From Chitinivibrionales bacterium (GTDB lineage Bacteria; Fibrobacterota; Chitinivibrionia; Chitinivibrionales; FEN-1185): 64,000 bases of DNA. A program made the position numbers and the translations under genes. How positions within the stretch are numbered: position 1 is the stretch's first letter; each line of letters opens with the position of its first letter. The notes beneath the pieces were generated by a model. The model saw nothing but the letters and a program-made list of their open reading frames with translations, was not told where the DNA came from and did no database searches. The DNA lies in contig DATJAL010000054.1 in assembly GCA_035516255.1 (NCBI GenBank), positions 1 through 64,000 of the forward strand, in the 5' to 3' direction. Positions 44,332 through 52,765 of this stretch are shown here, one piece after another.

Positions 44332-45642
44332 CTACAATTTTCTCTTATCTTCCACCACCGGCTGTTTCTTTCCCCGGGATTCCGCCTGCAGCGAACTTTC
44401 TTCCATAAACGAGACGTTTGCGGTAACCCCGAGGACTGTTTTGATCCGCTGGGCAATTGTTTTGCGCAAATGTTCCAGCGCCTTGATCTCGTCGAGGTAA
44501 TCGCTGCCCGATGCCACGGCGACGCAGATCTCCATGACGTCTGCGTCGTCTTTTCTGTCAAGAACGATCTTGCACTGGGGAACAATGCCTTCAACGCCGA
44601 GCACGGTCTCGAAGACCTGGGCGGGGAAGAGCTTGGCGCCCCGGAGCACGATCATGTCATCGGTGCGGCCCTTCACCCGGGTCATGCGCGCGAACGTGCG
44701 GCCGCAGGCGCAGGGACCCGGCATAAGGCTCGCGCGGTCTCCGGTGCGGTACCGGATGACCGGGAACGCCTCCTTGGTGATGGTGGTGAACACCAGCTCC
44801 CCTTCCTGGCCGTCCGCAACCGGCTGCAACGTGGCCGGATCGATGACCTCAACGATGAAATGGTCTTCGCTCACATGGAGGCCGTCTCTTTTTTCACATT
44901 CGCCGGAAACGCCCGGTCCCATGATTTCGCTCATGCCGTAACTGTCGTACGCCGTGATTTTGAAGATCTCCTCGATTTCCTTGCGCACGTTTTCGCTCCA
45001 CGGCTCGGACCCGAAAATGCCGCGTTTTAGTTGCATCTGGTCCGGACCGACGTCCATCGATTCCATGGTCCGCGCAAGGGAGAGGGCGGTAGACGGCGCG
45101 CAGATGAGCGCGGAGGTTTTAAAGTCCTTCATGATGGTCACTTGGTCGCGCATGTTGCCGTGCGTCGACGCGGGGATCACCGACGCCCCGATTTTCTCAG
45201 CGCCGAAATGGAAACCGAGCCCGCCGGTGAAGAGGCTGTATGAAAACGCGATCTGCACCACGTCGTGCTCCGTGATGCCGGCCCAAGAAAGCTGGCGCGC
45301 CACGAGGTCGGACCAGTGCATGATGTCGTTTTTAGAATAACCCACCACGATGGGCTTGCCCGTGGTGCCGGAACTCGCGTGAATGCGCACGATGTCACGC
45401 AGGGGCAGCGCGAACATGTCGTAGGGATAGCTGTTGCGCAGGTCTTCCTTAGTTGTAAAGGGGAGGTTTTCTATATCCTTGATCGACCTGATGTTCTCGA
45501 TGACGATGCTCTTTGCGTCAAGGGCGTGCCTGTAGAACGCGACGTTGCGATAGACCCTGTTAAGCGTGGTCTGCAGGCGCTCGATCTGCAGCTGCGCCAG
45601 GTCGTCGCGGGACATGGTTTCGAATTTCTGGCTGTCGGTCAT
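44332..45642 (-). CDS. paaK: phenylacetate-CoA ligase, copy 2
   Basis: A 436-residue ligase of the same family as copies 1 and 3: [45 protein letters not shown] and DDMIVLRGAKLFPAQV. The C-terminal lid differs from copies 1 and 3 (RGAKLFP rather than NGVNVFP or RGVNVFP), suggesting a distinct substrate, perhaps indoleacetate or 4-hydroxyphenylacetate. The ATG at 45642 has a strong upstream AAAAGGAGG; an in-frame ATG at 45678 overlaps the livF stop and is the alternative. It is the last gene of the livJHMGF run. Confidence 0.9.
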   Translation of the reverse strand: MTDSQKFETMSRDDLAQLQIERLQTTLNRVYRNVAFYRHALDAKSIVIENIRSIKDIENLPFTTKEDLRNSYPYDMFALPLRDIVRIHASSGTTGKPIVVGYSKNDIMHWSDLVARQLSWAGITEHDVVQIAFSYSLFTGGLGFHFGAEKIGASVIPASTHGNMRDQVTIMKDFKTSALICAPSTALSLARTMESMDVGPDQMQLKRGIFGSEPWSENVRKEIEEIFKITAYDSYGMSEIMGPGVSGECEKRDGLHVSEDHFIVEVIDPATLQPVADGQEGELVFTTITKEAFPVIRYRTGDRASLMPGPCACGRTFARMTRVKGRTDDMIVLRGAKLFPAQVFETVLGVEGIVPQCKIVLDRKDDADVMEICVAVASGSDYLDEIKALEHLRKTIAQRIKTVLGVTANVSFMEESSLQAESRGKKQPVVEDKRKL

Positions 45643-45670
45643 AAGAGGCGGCCTCCTTTTATTGATCTGT

Positions 45671-46405
45671 TCACTCATTAATCTTCTGATAATCCTTCCC
45701 CAGATATGCCCGCTGCACTTCCGTATTGTTAAGCAGCTCCCGCGCGGTCCCTTCAAGCACAATGGAGCCTGTTTCCATCACATACCCGCGGTCGGCAATG
45801 CCGAGCACTGCTTTCGAATTCTGCTCAACCACGAGGATCGTACTGCCGCCGTCGCGCAACCTGCTTATCGTGGCCAGGATCTCCTTCACTACCAAAGGCG
45901 CGAGTCCCATTGACGGTTCGTCGAGCATTATAAACGCCGGCTTCGCCATTAGTGCGCGGCCGATGGCGAGCATCTGCTGCTCGCCGCCGGAAAGCGTTCC
46001 GGCGAGCTGGCCGCTACGCTGCTTGAGAATCGGAAACAACTCGAACACGAGGCCGAGCTGGGTTTTTACCTCGGCGCCCGCGCGTTTCTGGAACTGCGTG
46101 TAGGCGCCAAGGACAAGGTTTTCCTCAACGGTCATGGGCGCGAAGAGCAGTCTTCCCTCGGGAACGAGCACGCAACCCCTGCCGACCACCTTGTGCGCCG
46201 TGATGCCGGAAAGGGGGGCGCCGTTAAACAATATTTCGCCCGACCAAGGCTTGATCACGCCAGCGATCGTGTTGAGCAGTGTGGTTTTTCCGGCGCCGTT
46301 CGCGCCGATGATGCCGACGATCTCGCCGGGATTGACATGGAGCGAAACGCTCTTGAGCACACGCAGCTTGTTGTAGCCCGATTCGAGACTCCGCACCTTA
46401 AGCAT
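45671..46405 (-). CDS. livF: branched-chain amino acid ABC transporter ATPase
   Basis: A 244-residue ABC ATPase with GANGAGKTTLLNTI (Walker A), LSGGEQQMLAIGRAL (signature) and IMLDEPSMGLAP (Walker B); the SMGLAPLVV continuation is typical of LivF rather than LivG. It energises uptake by the LivHM channel. The first bases overlap livG by 8, so the two ATPases are coupled. The substrate may be branched-chain or aromatic amino acids, since an aryl-acid enzyme set flanks the genes. Confidence 0.95.
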   Translation of the reverse strand: MLKVRSLESGYNKLRVLKSVSLHVNPGEIVGIIGANGAGKTTLLNTIAGVIKPWSGEILFNGAPLSGITAHKVVGRGCVLVPEGRLLFAPMTVEENLVLGAYTQFQKRAGAEVKTQLGLVFELFPILKQRSGQLAGTLSGGEQQMLAIGRALMAKPAFIMLDEPSMGLAPLVVKEILATISRLRDGGSTILVVEQNSKAVLGIADRGYVMETGSIVLEGTARELLNNTEVQRAYLGKDYQKINE

Positions 46406-47162
46406 GCTCTTCCCCCAGATAGACCCTGATGACTTCCTTGTTTTTCTGGATGTCGCGCGGTTTTCCCTCGGCGATCATCTGTCCGAACGAAAGCGCGCTT
46501 ATCCCGTCCGAAACGTTCATCACCAGCGACATGTCATGCTCGACCAGAAGGATGGTGACGCCGGTGTCCCGTATTTTCCGAATCGTTTGGCCGAGCCTCT
46601 CGGTTTCCTGCATGTTAAGCCCGGCTGCCGGTTCGTCAAGGAGCAGCAGCACCGGTTCGCCCGCAAGGGCGCGCGCAAGCTCGACGTGGCGCTGCTGGCC
46701 GAACGCGAGGCTCATCGCGTCGGTGTGCGCAAGGTGCGACACGCCGAGCAGGTCGAGCATGGCGAGCGAGCGTTCGCGTATGAGCCTTTCTTCCTTCCAC
46801 GAGCGGGGGAGGTTCAAAATGCCGCTCATTATCCCACACCTGCTCCTGATGTGCCTTCCGATCATGACGTTCTCGAGCACGGTCATTTTCGCAAAAAGCT
46901 TGATGTTCTGAAACGTGCGTATCACGCCGTGTGATGCGATTTTATGCGGCGCGAGTCCATGGATCGGTTTTCCGTTAAAGAAAACAGCGCCGGAATCCGC
47001 CTTGAGGGAACCTGAAATAAGGTTGAACAGCGTGGTTTTCCCCGCGCCGTTGGGACCGATGAGTCCCTTTATCATCCCCTTTTCAACTGAAAAGGTGACA
47101 TCATTGACGGCGTGGAGCCCGCCGAAGTGTTTGCTGAGGTTTTTTATTTCAAGTAGTGCCAT
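46398..47162 (-). CDS. livG: branched-chain amino acid ABC transporter ATPase
   Basis: A 254-residue ABC ATPase with GPNGAGKTTLFNLI, an insert typical of LivG (GVIRTFQNIKLFAKMTVLENVM), LAFGQQRHVELARAL in place of the classic LSGGQ signature, LLLDEPAAGLN and the switch histidine in LVEHDMSLVM. Its signature starts LAFG, as in many LivG proteins. The pair LivG-LivF is preserved in order. A 65-base gap separates it from livM and holds part of a repeat. Confidence 0.95.
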   Translation of the reverse strand: MALLEIKNLSKHFGGLHAVNDVTFSVEKGMIKGLIGPNGAGKTTLFNLISGSLKADSGAVFFNGKPIHGLAPHKIASHGVIRTFQNIKLFAKMTVLENVMIGRHIRSRCGIMSGILNLPRSWKEERLIRERSLAMLDLLGVSHLAHTDAMSLAFGQQRHVELARALAGEPVLLLLDEPAAGLNMQETERLGQTIRKIRDTGVTILLVEHDMSLVMNVSDGISALSFGQMIAEGKPRDIQKNKEVIRVYLGEEHA

Positions 47163-47225
47163 ATATGAAATTACAAAGTGACAAAGAAACGAAGAGGCAG
47201 AGCAAAAACCGTATCATGAGTTTAT

Positions 47226-47257
47226 GGTCATTTCCGCGAAAGCGGGAATCCAGTTTT
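47226..47257. repeat. dispersed palindromic repeat, copy 3, inside the livM 3' end
   Basis: GTCATTTCCGCGAAAGCGGGAATCCAGTTTT is the same flanked hairpin as at 19153 (core CCGC-GAAA-GCGG). It covers the livM stop codon at 47228-47230, so its sequence forms the final codons of that gene. Confidence 0.8.
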
Positions 47258-48352
47258 ACTTTTCTCCGTGCTCTCCGTGTCTCCGCGGTGGATTTTTCTT
47301 ATAACAGAACCGATATTTTTAAACACTCCGGTCTTCACCAAAATTCCGTTCGGCGCAAACAGCATCACCAGGACAAGTATTCCGCCGAACACCGCCTCGT
47401 CGAATGAACCGAAGTATCCCCGCAGCGAAAGAAAGTTGAGCGTCACGCTCGCGAGGATGGCGCCCCACAGGTTCGACATGCCGCCCACGGCCACGATCGC
47501 CACGTATCGCACCGATTTCATGATCGACGCCTCGGAAGGGCCGATGCCGCCGTTGTAATGGGTGAGGAAAATCCCGGCGACCGATGCGAACACGGCGCTT
47601 ATGACGAACAGGGTGAGCTTGTAACGGGCAACGTCGACACCCATGGCTGCCGCAGCTTCCTCGTTGCCGTGGATCGAACGAAGGGCGCGGCCCGCCCGCG
47701 AATGAACCAGGTTGTGCATGAGCAGTGCGGCGAGAAGCACGAGGAACCACGCGATGTAATAATTGGAGATGCGGGCACCCATGTTGCCGCTCACGTTGAG
47801 CCCATGTGTGAGTCCGAACGCCGGAACGTTCGCTATGCCGTCAGCGCATCCGAACACCTTGGTGCCGAGAACGATTTTGTAGATGATGGAGCCGAATCCC
47901 AGCGTCGCCATGGCAAGATAATGTCCCTTGAGCCGCAAAACCGGAATTCCGATAAGGTAAGCTATAATGACGGTGGCGATGATGGCTGCGAAAAATGCCA
48001 GCCATGGAGTGAGATGGCCGATGTCCGCGCCGTACACGTCTTTTCCCACGCTGATCCACCCGATGTGCACCATCAGGCGGCCGATCGCGCCTTTTGTCAA
48101 GGGATAAAAGTCGGCGGTGGTAAGCGCCGCGGAAACGTACCCGCCGATGGCGAAGAATCCCGCATGCCCGAGCGAAATCTGGCCGGCATATCCCATGAGC
48201 ATGCACAAACCGATCACGACGATCGTATAATACGCCGACATGGTGAGCTGGGTGAGATAGAATTTGTGTCCGGTGAGCGTTACCAACAGCTGTATGCCGG
48301 CCACGAGCGCAGCGATGATAAGGAGCGGAAGGTATCGCTTGAGGTTTGCCAT
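47228..48352 (-). CDS. livM: branched-chain amino acid ABC transporter permease
   Basis: A 374-residue permease with eight to ten membrane helices; GYAGQISLGHAGFFAIGGY near 53 and the late GGMSNLWGAILASVTL loop are LivM landmarks. It forms the channel with LivH. The last 19 or so residues (HRGDTESTEKSKTG onward) are encoded by two intergenic repeat families, so the native stop was probably overrun. The extension is hydrophilic and should not stop function. It starts 2 bases after the livH stop, giving tight coupling. Confidence 0.92.
   Translation of the reverse strand: MANLKRYLPLLIIAALVAGIQLLVTLTGHKFYLTQLTMSAYYTIVVIGLCMLMGYAGQISLGHAGFFAIGGYVSAALTTADFYPLTKGAIGRLMVHIGWISVGKDVYGADIGHLTPWLAFFAAIIATVIIAYLIGIPVLRLKGHYLAMATLGFGSIIYKIVLGTKVFGCADGIANVPAFGLTHGLNVSGNMGARISNYYIAWFLVLLAALLMHNLVHSRAGRALRSIHGNEEAAAAMGVDVARYKLTLFVISAVFASVAGIFLTHYNGGIGPSEASIMKSVRYVAIVAVGGMSNLWGAILASVTLNFLSLRGYFGSFDEAVFGGILVLVMLFAPNGILVKTGVFKNIGSVIRKIHRGDTESTEKSKTGFPLSRK
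47263..47297. repeat. CCACGGAGACACGGAG-type repeat inside livM
   Basis: On the minus strand it reads CCACCGCGGAGACACGGAG followed by AGCACGGAGAAAAG, a tandem of the unit (A)CACGGAGA. A related stretch, CCACAGAGACGCAAAG, is at about 26190 upstream of the 983-aa hydrolase gene. It encodes HRGDTESTEK near the end of livM. Confidence 0.7.
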
Positions 48353-48354
48353 GG

Positions 48355-49245
48355 CTAGAATTCCTTGAGCGCCCCGGCTTCTTTGCTGCCGAAAAGACCG
48401 GCCGGTTTAAAAAAGAGAATCGCCAGCAGTATCGTTATGGCTATGACATCTTTGTACGCGACCGGCAGCACGCTGATGCTGAAGGCTTCGATGATTCCCA
48501 GCAGCAGGCCTGAGGCGACGGCGGCGGTGCTGTTGCCCAGCCCGCCCAGAATGGCGACGGTAAAGCCCTTGATGGCGAGGGGCGTGCCGCACTCGTACTG
48601 GGTCTGGGTGAGCGGCGAAATCACGCACCCGGCAAGTGCACCGATCGCCGCGCTTAACATAAAGGAAAAGGTCACCATGTTCTTCACGCTGATGCCGCAC
48701 AGTACCGCTGCGGTGCGGTTGGCCGAGCAGGCACGCATGGATCTGCCGGTAAGGGTGTATCTGAAAAATAAAGAAAGCAGAATCACCATGGCCGCGCACG
48801 TGCCGAGCACCCACAGCACCTGCGGTGAGATGTAGGCGCCGAAAATTGCAATCGAAGAACACTCATTGCCGGTGAAGAATTTCAACGCCCGAACTTTTTC
48901 GTCCCAGACATGGAGCGCCGCTTCCCTGAGCAGTATCGAGAGGCCGATGGTGATGATGATCATGCGCAGCACGGAAGGGCTTTTGAGCCAGCGGATGAAA
49001 AGCAGCTCGACCAGCGCGCCTATTGCGGCGGTGATCCCGACTGCGCAGGCGATCGCGAGCGGCAACGGCATGAAAGGGGAGAGCGAGATGGCGGTCATTG
49101 CGCCGAGCATGACGAATTCGCCCTGAGCAAAATTGATGATGCCGGTCGTATTGTAAATGATGTTGAACCCGATGGCCACGATGGCGTAGATGCTGCCGCT
49201 GGTAATGCCGGAAAGAAAATATTGAAGAATTAGTGAGAAGGACAT
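48355..49245 (-). CDS. livH: branched-chain amino acid ABC transporter permease
   Basis: A 296-residue inner-membrane permease of about eight helices. SGITSGSIYAIVAIGFNIIY at the start and NFAQGEFVMLGA near 38 are the LivH hallmark; AVLCGISVKNMVTFSFMLSA and GGLGNSTAAVASG match the family core. It pairs with LivM. It is preceded by a hairpin that separates it from the binding-protein gene, the standard layout for a higher level of binding protein than permease. Confidence 0.95.
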   Translation of the reverse strand: MSFSLILQYFLSGITSGSIYAIVAIGFNIIYNTTGIINFAQGEFVMLGAMTAISLSPFMPLPLAIACAVGITAAIGALVELLFIRWLKSPSVLRMIIITIGLSILLREAALHVWDEKVRALKFFTGNECSSIAIFGAYISPQVLWVLGTCAAMVILLSLFFRYTLTGRSMRACSANRTAAVLCGISVKNMVTFSFMLSAAIGALAGCVISPLTQTQYECGTPLAIKGFTVAILGGLGNSTAAVASGLLLGIIEAFSISVLPVAYKDVIAITILLAILFFKPAGLFGSKEAGALKEF

Positions 49246-49336
49246 TTTCGTTGAGAATTGGTCCGGTTAAACGTTAGGACTTACCTTGATGATACATAAC
49301 CCAAGCAATCGATCCGACATCTATAAATATAAAACA

Positions 49337-49370
49337 GGCCACCCTCACCCTTGCAGGGAGGAGGGTGGCC
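49337..49370 (-). terminator. hairpin between livJ and livH (partial terminator)
   Basis: GGCCACCCTC and GAGGGTGGCC form a perfect 10-base stem around a 14-base loop. On the minus strand a TGTTTTAT stretch follows. Since transcription must reach livH, this is likely an incomplete terminator or 3' stabiliser that raises livJ mRNA over the membrane genes. Confidence 0.65.
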
Positions 49371-49446
49371 CGAAATGTATTGTAAGAGCTGAAAAGAAAT
49401 TCAAACCAGCAATGAAATAAGCGGATTTTCTCCAAATCAAAGAAAA

Positions 49447-50673
49447 TTAATTCGAGTACAGAGCAAACTTCCCGCCCTTGACGGTCAGCATCTCAAACGC
49501 GTTGATGTCAAGACCGTTGTGGTCAGTCGCCGAGAAATTGAAAATGCCCGCTGTTCCCACGAATCCCTTGAGGCCCTCGATTGCCGCGACGACTTTCTCC
49601 CTGTCGGGGCCGCCCGCGACTTCGATGGCCTTGGCAAGAATCGTGAGGGCGTCGTAGGCGTGCCCGCCGAACGTGCTCACGTCTTCCTTGTATTTGGCTT
49701 CGTAATCGGCCTTGTATTTCTCGAGCAGCGCTTTTTGCGGATGATCCTTGAGAAGAACGGCGGCGACAAGAAGGCGTCCGGCAGGGAAAATGATGCCTTC
49801 GGCCGCTTCGCCCGCGGTCTGCACGTACTTGATGTTGCCGAACCCATGGCTTTGGAACAGCGGGACCTTGAAGCCGAGCTGTTTCATATTCTTGGCGAGG
49901 AGCGCCTGCGCGGGTTCGATGGACCAGTTGACAACCGCGCCGGGGTTTGCCGCCTTGACCTTGGTGAGCACGCTGGTAAGGTCGGTGGCGTCTTTGTCAT
50001 AGACTTCGTTGGCGACGATGGTGATTTTGTAATCGGGGGCGATTTTCTCCAACTGTTCCTTGCCGAGCTTGCCGAAGCCGGTGTTGCTCGAGGTCACGGC
50101 GATCTTGTCGATCTTGAGCTTGTTGAGCGCCATGAAGATCTTGCGCGCCGCATCGCTGTCTTTCTGCGGCGTCTTGAACACGTATTTGGCCTGCGGTTTG
50201 ACAATGGCTTCCGCCGCGGCGCAGGAAATGAGGATGGTCTTGTTGCTGTCGCAGATGGACTTGATCTGCATGGTCTCGCCCGAGGTGGACGGACCGATGA
50301 TGGCGAACACTTTTTCCTCCTCGATCAGCTGCTTGGCAAAGGAGACTGCGTTTTCTGGCTTGCCCTGAGAGTCCTTTATGACGAGGACCAATTTCTGCCC
50401 TTTAACGCCGCCTTTCGCGTTGATGTCGTCGACGACCAACTGGGCGGTCTTTTCTTCCGGTGCGCCGAGATTGGCAGCGGGCCCGGTTATTGCAAATATG
50501 GCGCCGATTTTAATGGGTTCGGCGGCCTTTGCGGGAGCGGCCGCAGGAGCCGCGGCGGGGGAAGCTTTCGTGTCCTTTGCGGACTTATCCGCAGGCTTTT
50601 CCAAGGCAAATGAAAAGCTGCACATCACGACAACGAGTGCGGCAACAGCCGCAATCCACGAACGTCTGGTCAT
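49447..50673 (-). CDS. livJ: branched-chain/aryl amino acid periplasmic binding protein
   Basis: A 408-residue periplasmic binding protein of the Leu/Ile/Val type. A signal peptide (AALVVVMCSFSFA) is followed by an Ala/Pro/Lys spacer (residues 30-55) like that of the porin gene, then IKIGAIFAITGPAANLGA, GPSTSGETM and GHAYDALTILAKAI. The ribosome site AAGGAGG fixes the ATG at 50673; the open frame upstream is not credible. Ligand identity is unknown: related proteins bind branched-chain or aromatic amino acids. The hairpin at 49337 follows it. Confidence 0.92.
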   Translation of the reverse strand: MTRRSWIAAVAALVVVMCSFSFALEKPADKSAKDTKASPAAAPAAAPAKAAEPIKIGAIFAITGPAANLGAPEEKTAQLVVDDINAKGGVKGQKLVLVIKDSQGKPENAVSFAKQLIEEEKVFAIIGPSTSGETMQIKSICDSNKTILISCAAAEAIVKPQAKYVFKTPQKDSDAARKIFMALNKLKIDKIAVTSSNTGFGKLGKEQLEKIAPDYKITIVANEVYDKDATDLTSVLTKVKAANPGAVVNWSIEPAQALLAKNMKQLGFKVPLFQSHGFGNIKYVQTAGEAAEGIIFPAGRLLVAAVLLKDHPQKALLEKYKADYEAKYKEDVSTFGGHAYDALTILAKAIEVAGGPDREKVVAAIEGLKGFVGTAGIFNFSATDHNGLDINAFEMLTVKGGKFALYSN

Positions 50674-50722
50674 ACAATGCCTCCTTAAAGGGTTTGGTTT
50701 AAAAGGGCTATTTGCGATTATT

Positions 50723-51154
50723 TCAAATCTTACGGACTTCCTCATCGGTCATCAGCTTGTACCCGTTTTTCTTGAACACCTCGATTGCCTTGTCGCCGTT
50801 TTCAAAACGCAGGAACAGGATCGCCTTGTTGGAATACTGTTCGACAAACGAATAGGTGTATTCGATGTTAAGGCCGTTCTTGTCGCACAGGTTCATGATG
50901 TCGTAGAAAATGCCTTCACGGTCGTCTATCTCCACTGCGATCACGGTGTTGATTTTCACCGTGAACCCGGCGTTCTTGAGCATTTCGTTAGCCGCCTCGG
51001 GTTTGGACACGATCATGCGCAGGATGCCGAAATCCGAGGTGTCGGCAATGGTAAGCGCTCTTATGTTGATCTTGTTTTCCTTGAGCACTTGTGCCACATG
51101 CGCAAGCCTGCCCGGTTTGTTTTCGAGAAAAACTGAGATCTGCTGGATATTCAT
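50723..51154 (-). CDS. tandem ACT-domain protein
   Basis: A 143-residue protein made of two ACT domains (1-70: ISVFLENKPGRLAHV; 70-140: VIAVEIDDREGIFYDIM). ACT domains bind small effectors such as amino acids; free-standing double-ACT proteins commonly sit next to phenylacetate-CoA ligase genes in anaerobes, where they may sense an aromatic or branched-chain ligand. No catalytic domain is fused. It starts 17 bases after the ligase copy 3 stop and precedes livJ. Confidence 0.85.
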   Translation of the reverse strand: MNIQQISVFLENKPGRLAHVAQVLKENKINIRALTIADTSDFGILRMIVSKPEAANEMLKNAGFTVKINTVIAVEIDDREGIFYDIMNLCDKNGLNIEYTYSFVEQYSNKAILFLRFENGDKAIEVFKKNGYKLMTDEEVRKI

Positions 51155-51171
51155 GGATTTTCTCCTTTTTC

Positions 51172-52470
51172 TTAAATGACCCGTTTGTCGATGATTCTCT
51201 TTGCTTTGCCTTCGCTGCGCGCAATAGTCTTGGGTTCCACGAGTTTCACCTTGGTGTTGATGAGCAGTGCCTCATGCAGTTCTTTTTCAATCTGTTTTTC
51301 CCTCGCTTCGAGGTTCTTGATTTCATCGGAAAAACCGGCTTCGCCCAATTCAACTTGCACTTCGAGGTAATCGAGGTTATCGCGCCGCTCCACGACAAGC
51401 TGGTAATGGGGGGCGACGCCTTCCATCTTCAGAAGCACCTCTTCGATCTGCGTAGGAAACACATTGACCCCGCGGATGATGAGCATGTCGTCGGTGCGGC
51501 CGAGGATGCGGTGCATGCGCACCGACGTGCGGCCGCAGCCGCATTTGCTTCGGTCAAGATAGGTGATGTCCCGTGTGCGGTACCTTACCACCGGCGAGCC
51601 TTCTTTCGTGAGCGTGGTAAAAACCAATTCGCCCTTTTCGCCGTCGGGCAGGAGCTCGCCCGTTTCCGGATTGATGATTTCGGGGTAAAAATGGTCCTCG
51701 AAAACGTGGAGAAGGTTCTGGCGCTCGCATTCCGATGCCACGCCAGGGCCGATGATCTCGGTAAGCCCATAAATGTCGATTGCTTTCAGGTGGAGTTTTT
51801 CCTGAATTTCCTTTCGCATGTTCTCGCTCCACGGCTCAGCGCCAAAGCATCCGGATTTAAGCGGCAGCTTTGAGAAATCGATGCCTTCCTCGGCTCCAGC
51901 CTCGGCAAGGTACAGGGCGTAGGACGGGGTGCAGGCAAGGACGGTTGTGCCGAAATCCTTCATGATCTGGAGTTGGCGTTTGGTATTGCCGCCCGAAATC
52001 GGTATGATCATTGCGCCGATCTTCCTTGCTCCGTAGTGAACGCCAAGACCGCCGGTGAAAAGGCCGTATCCGTAGGCATCCTGAACTCGGTCTTTTGCCG
52101 TTGTGTCACCCATGGCAAGAGTTCTGGCCATTACTTCCGACCAAATCTCAATATCTTTTTTTGTATAAGCGTCCACCACCGGTTTGCCGGTGGTTCCCGA
52201 TGACGTATGAATTTCTACAATGGAGTTTACATCGCAGGAAAGGAGCCCGTACGGATATACGTCCCGCATCTCGGTTTTTGTCATGAACGGCAGTTTCACG
52301 ATGTCGGATATATGTTTGATGTCCGAAGGCTTGACCCCTGCGGCGTCCATTTTTTTTCTGAAATAATCGTTGTTGTTGTACACCATCCTTACCAGGTTCT
52401 GCAAGCGACGCGTCTGGAGCAACGCGAGCTTTTTTCTGCTCATGCATTCGCATTCTCGGTTCCAAATCAT
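51172..52470 (-). CDS. paaK: phenylacetate-CoA ligase, copy 3
   Basis: A 432-residue ligase with [61 protein letters not shown] and [21 protein letters not shown]. It is closest in style to copy 1 but differs from copy 2 in the lid. A TTG two codons upstream is open; the ATG at 52470 is simpler. It leads the minus-strand run, with the ACT protein and livJ downstream, and has a candidate promoter at 52544-52571. Confidence 0.92.
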   Translation of the reverse strand: MIWNRECECMSRKKLALLQTRRLQNLVRMVYNNNDYFRKKMDAAGVKPSDIKHISDIVKLPFMTKTEMRDVYPYGLLSCDVNSIVEIHTSSGTTGKPVVDAYTKKDIEIWSEVMARTLAMGDTTAKDRVQDAYGYGLFTGGLGVHYGARKIGAMIIPISGGNTKRQLQIMKDFGTTVLACTPSYALYLAEAGAEEGIDFSKLPLKSGCFGAEPWSENMRKEIQEKLHLKAIDIYGLTEIIGPGVASECERQNLLHVFEDHFYPEIINPETGELLPDGEKGELVFTTLTKEGSPVVRYRTRDITYLDRSKCGCGRTSVRMHRILGRTDDMLIIRGVNVFPTQIEEVLLKMEGVAPHYQLVVERRDNLDYLEVQVELGEAGFSDEIKNLEAREKQIEKELHEALLINTKVKLVEPKTIARSEGKAKRIIDKRVI

Positions 52471-52543
52471 TGGCAAGCCCCCAATAAATAATTAGGATTG
52501 AAAAGAATATGGGAAAAACGTAATAACGCTCGAAGATAATAAC

Positions 52544-52571
52544 ATAATATATGGTATTATGGGGTTTGCAA
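52544..52571 (-). promoter_or_regulatory. candidate promoter of the paaK3-ACT-liv run
   Basis: Minus-strand -35 TTGCAA (52571-52566) and -10 TATTAT (52549-52544) with 16 bases between. It lies about 75 bases upstream of the ATG at 52470. The match is moderate. Confidence 0.4.
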
Positions 52572-52672
52572 ATGGAATAGGCCCCAGGACGCTTTGCACA
52601 TCGACAGCATGAAAAAATCAGTGTTTTTCACTGCGCGGGAATTTAAAAGCCAATAGGATGGAGACTTACCGC

Positions 52673-52701
52673 TTGACATTGAGAGCTTGGCTTGGTATCA
52701 T
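52673..52701 (+). promoter_or_regulatory. sigma70-type promoter of the hybrid kinase gene
   Basis: TTGACA (52673-52678), 17 bases, TATCAT (52696-52701): a consensus -35 with a good -10. Transcription would begin near 52708, giving a leader of about 58 bases before the ATG at 52766. Confidence 0.6.
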
Positions 52702-52765
52702 TTGAATTGACGGTTTTTTTGACACTCAATTCCTCGGTTTCCCGCCCGTTTCCGGGATATGGAAC

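Noticed and set aside
49519-50613. 364-codon plus-strand open frame antisense to livJ
   Set aside because: Complement of a conserved binding-protein gene with high GC third positions; no motif or ribosome site.
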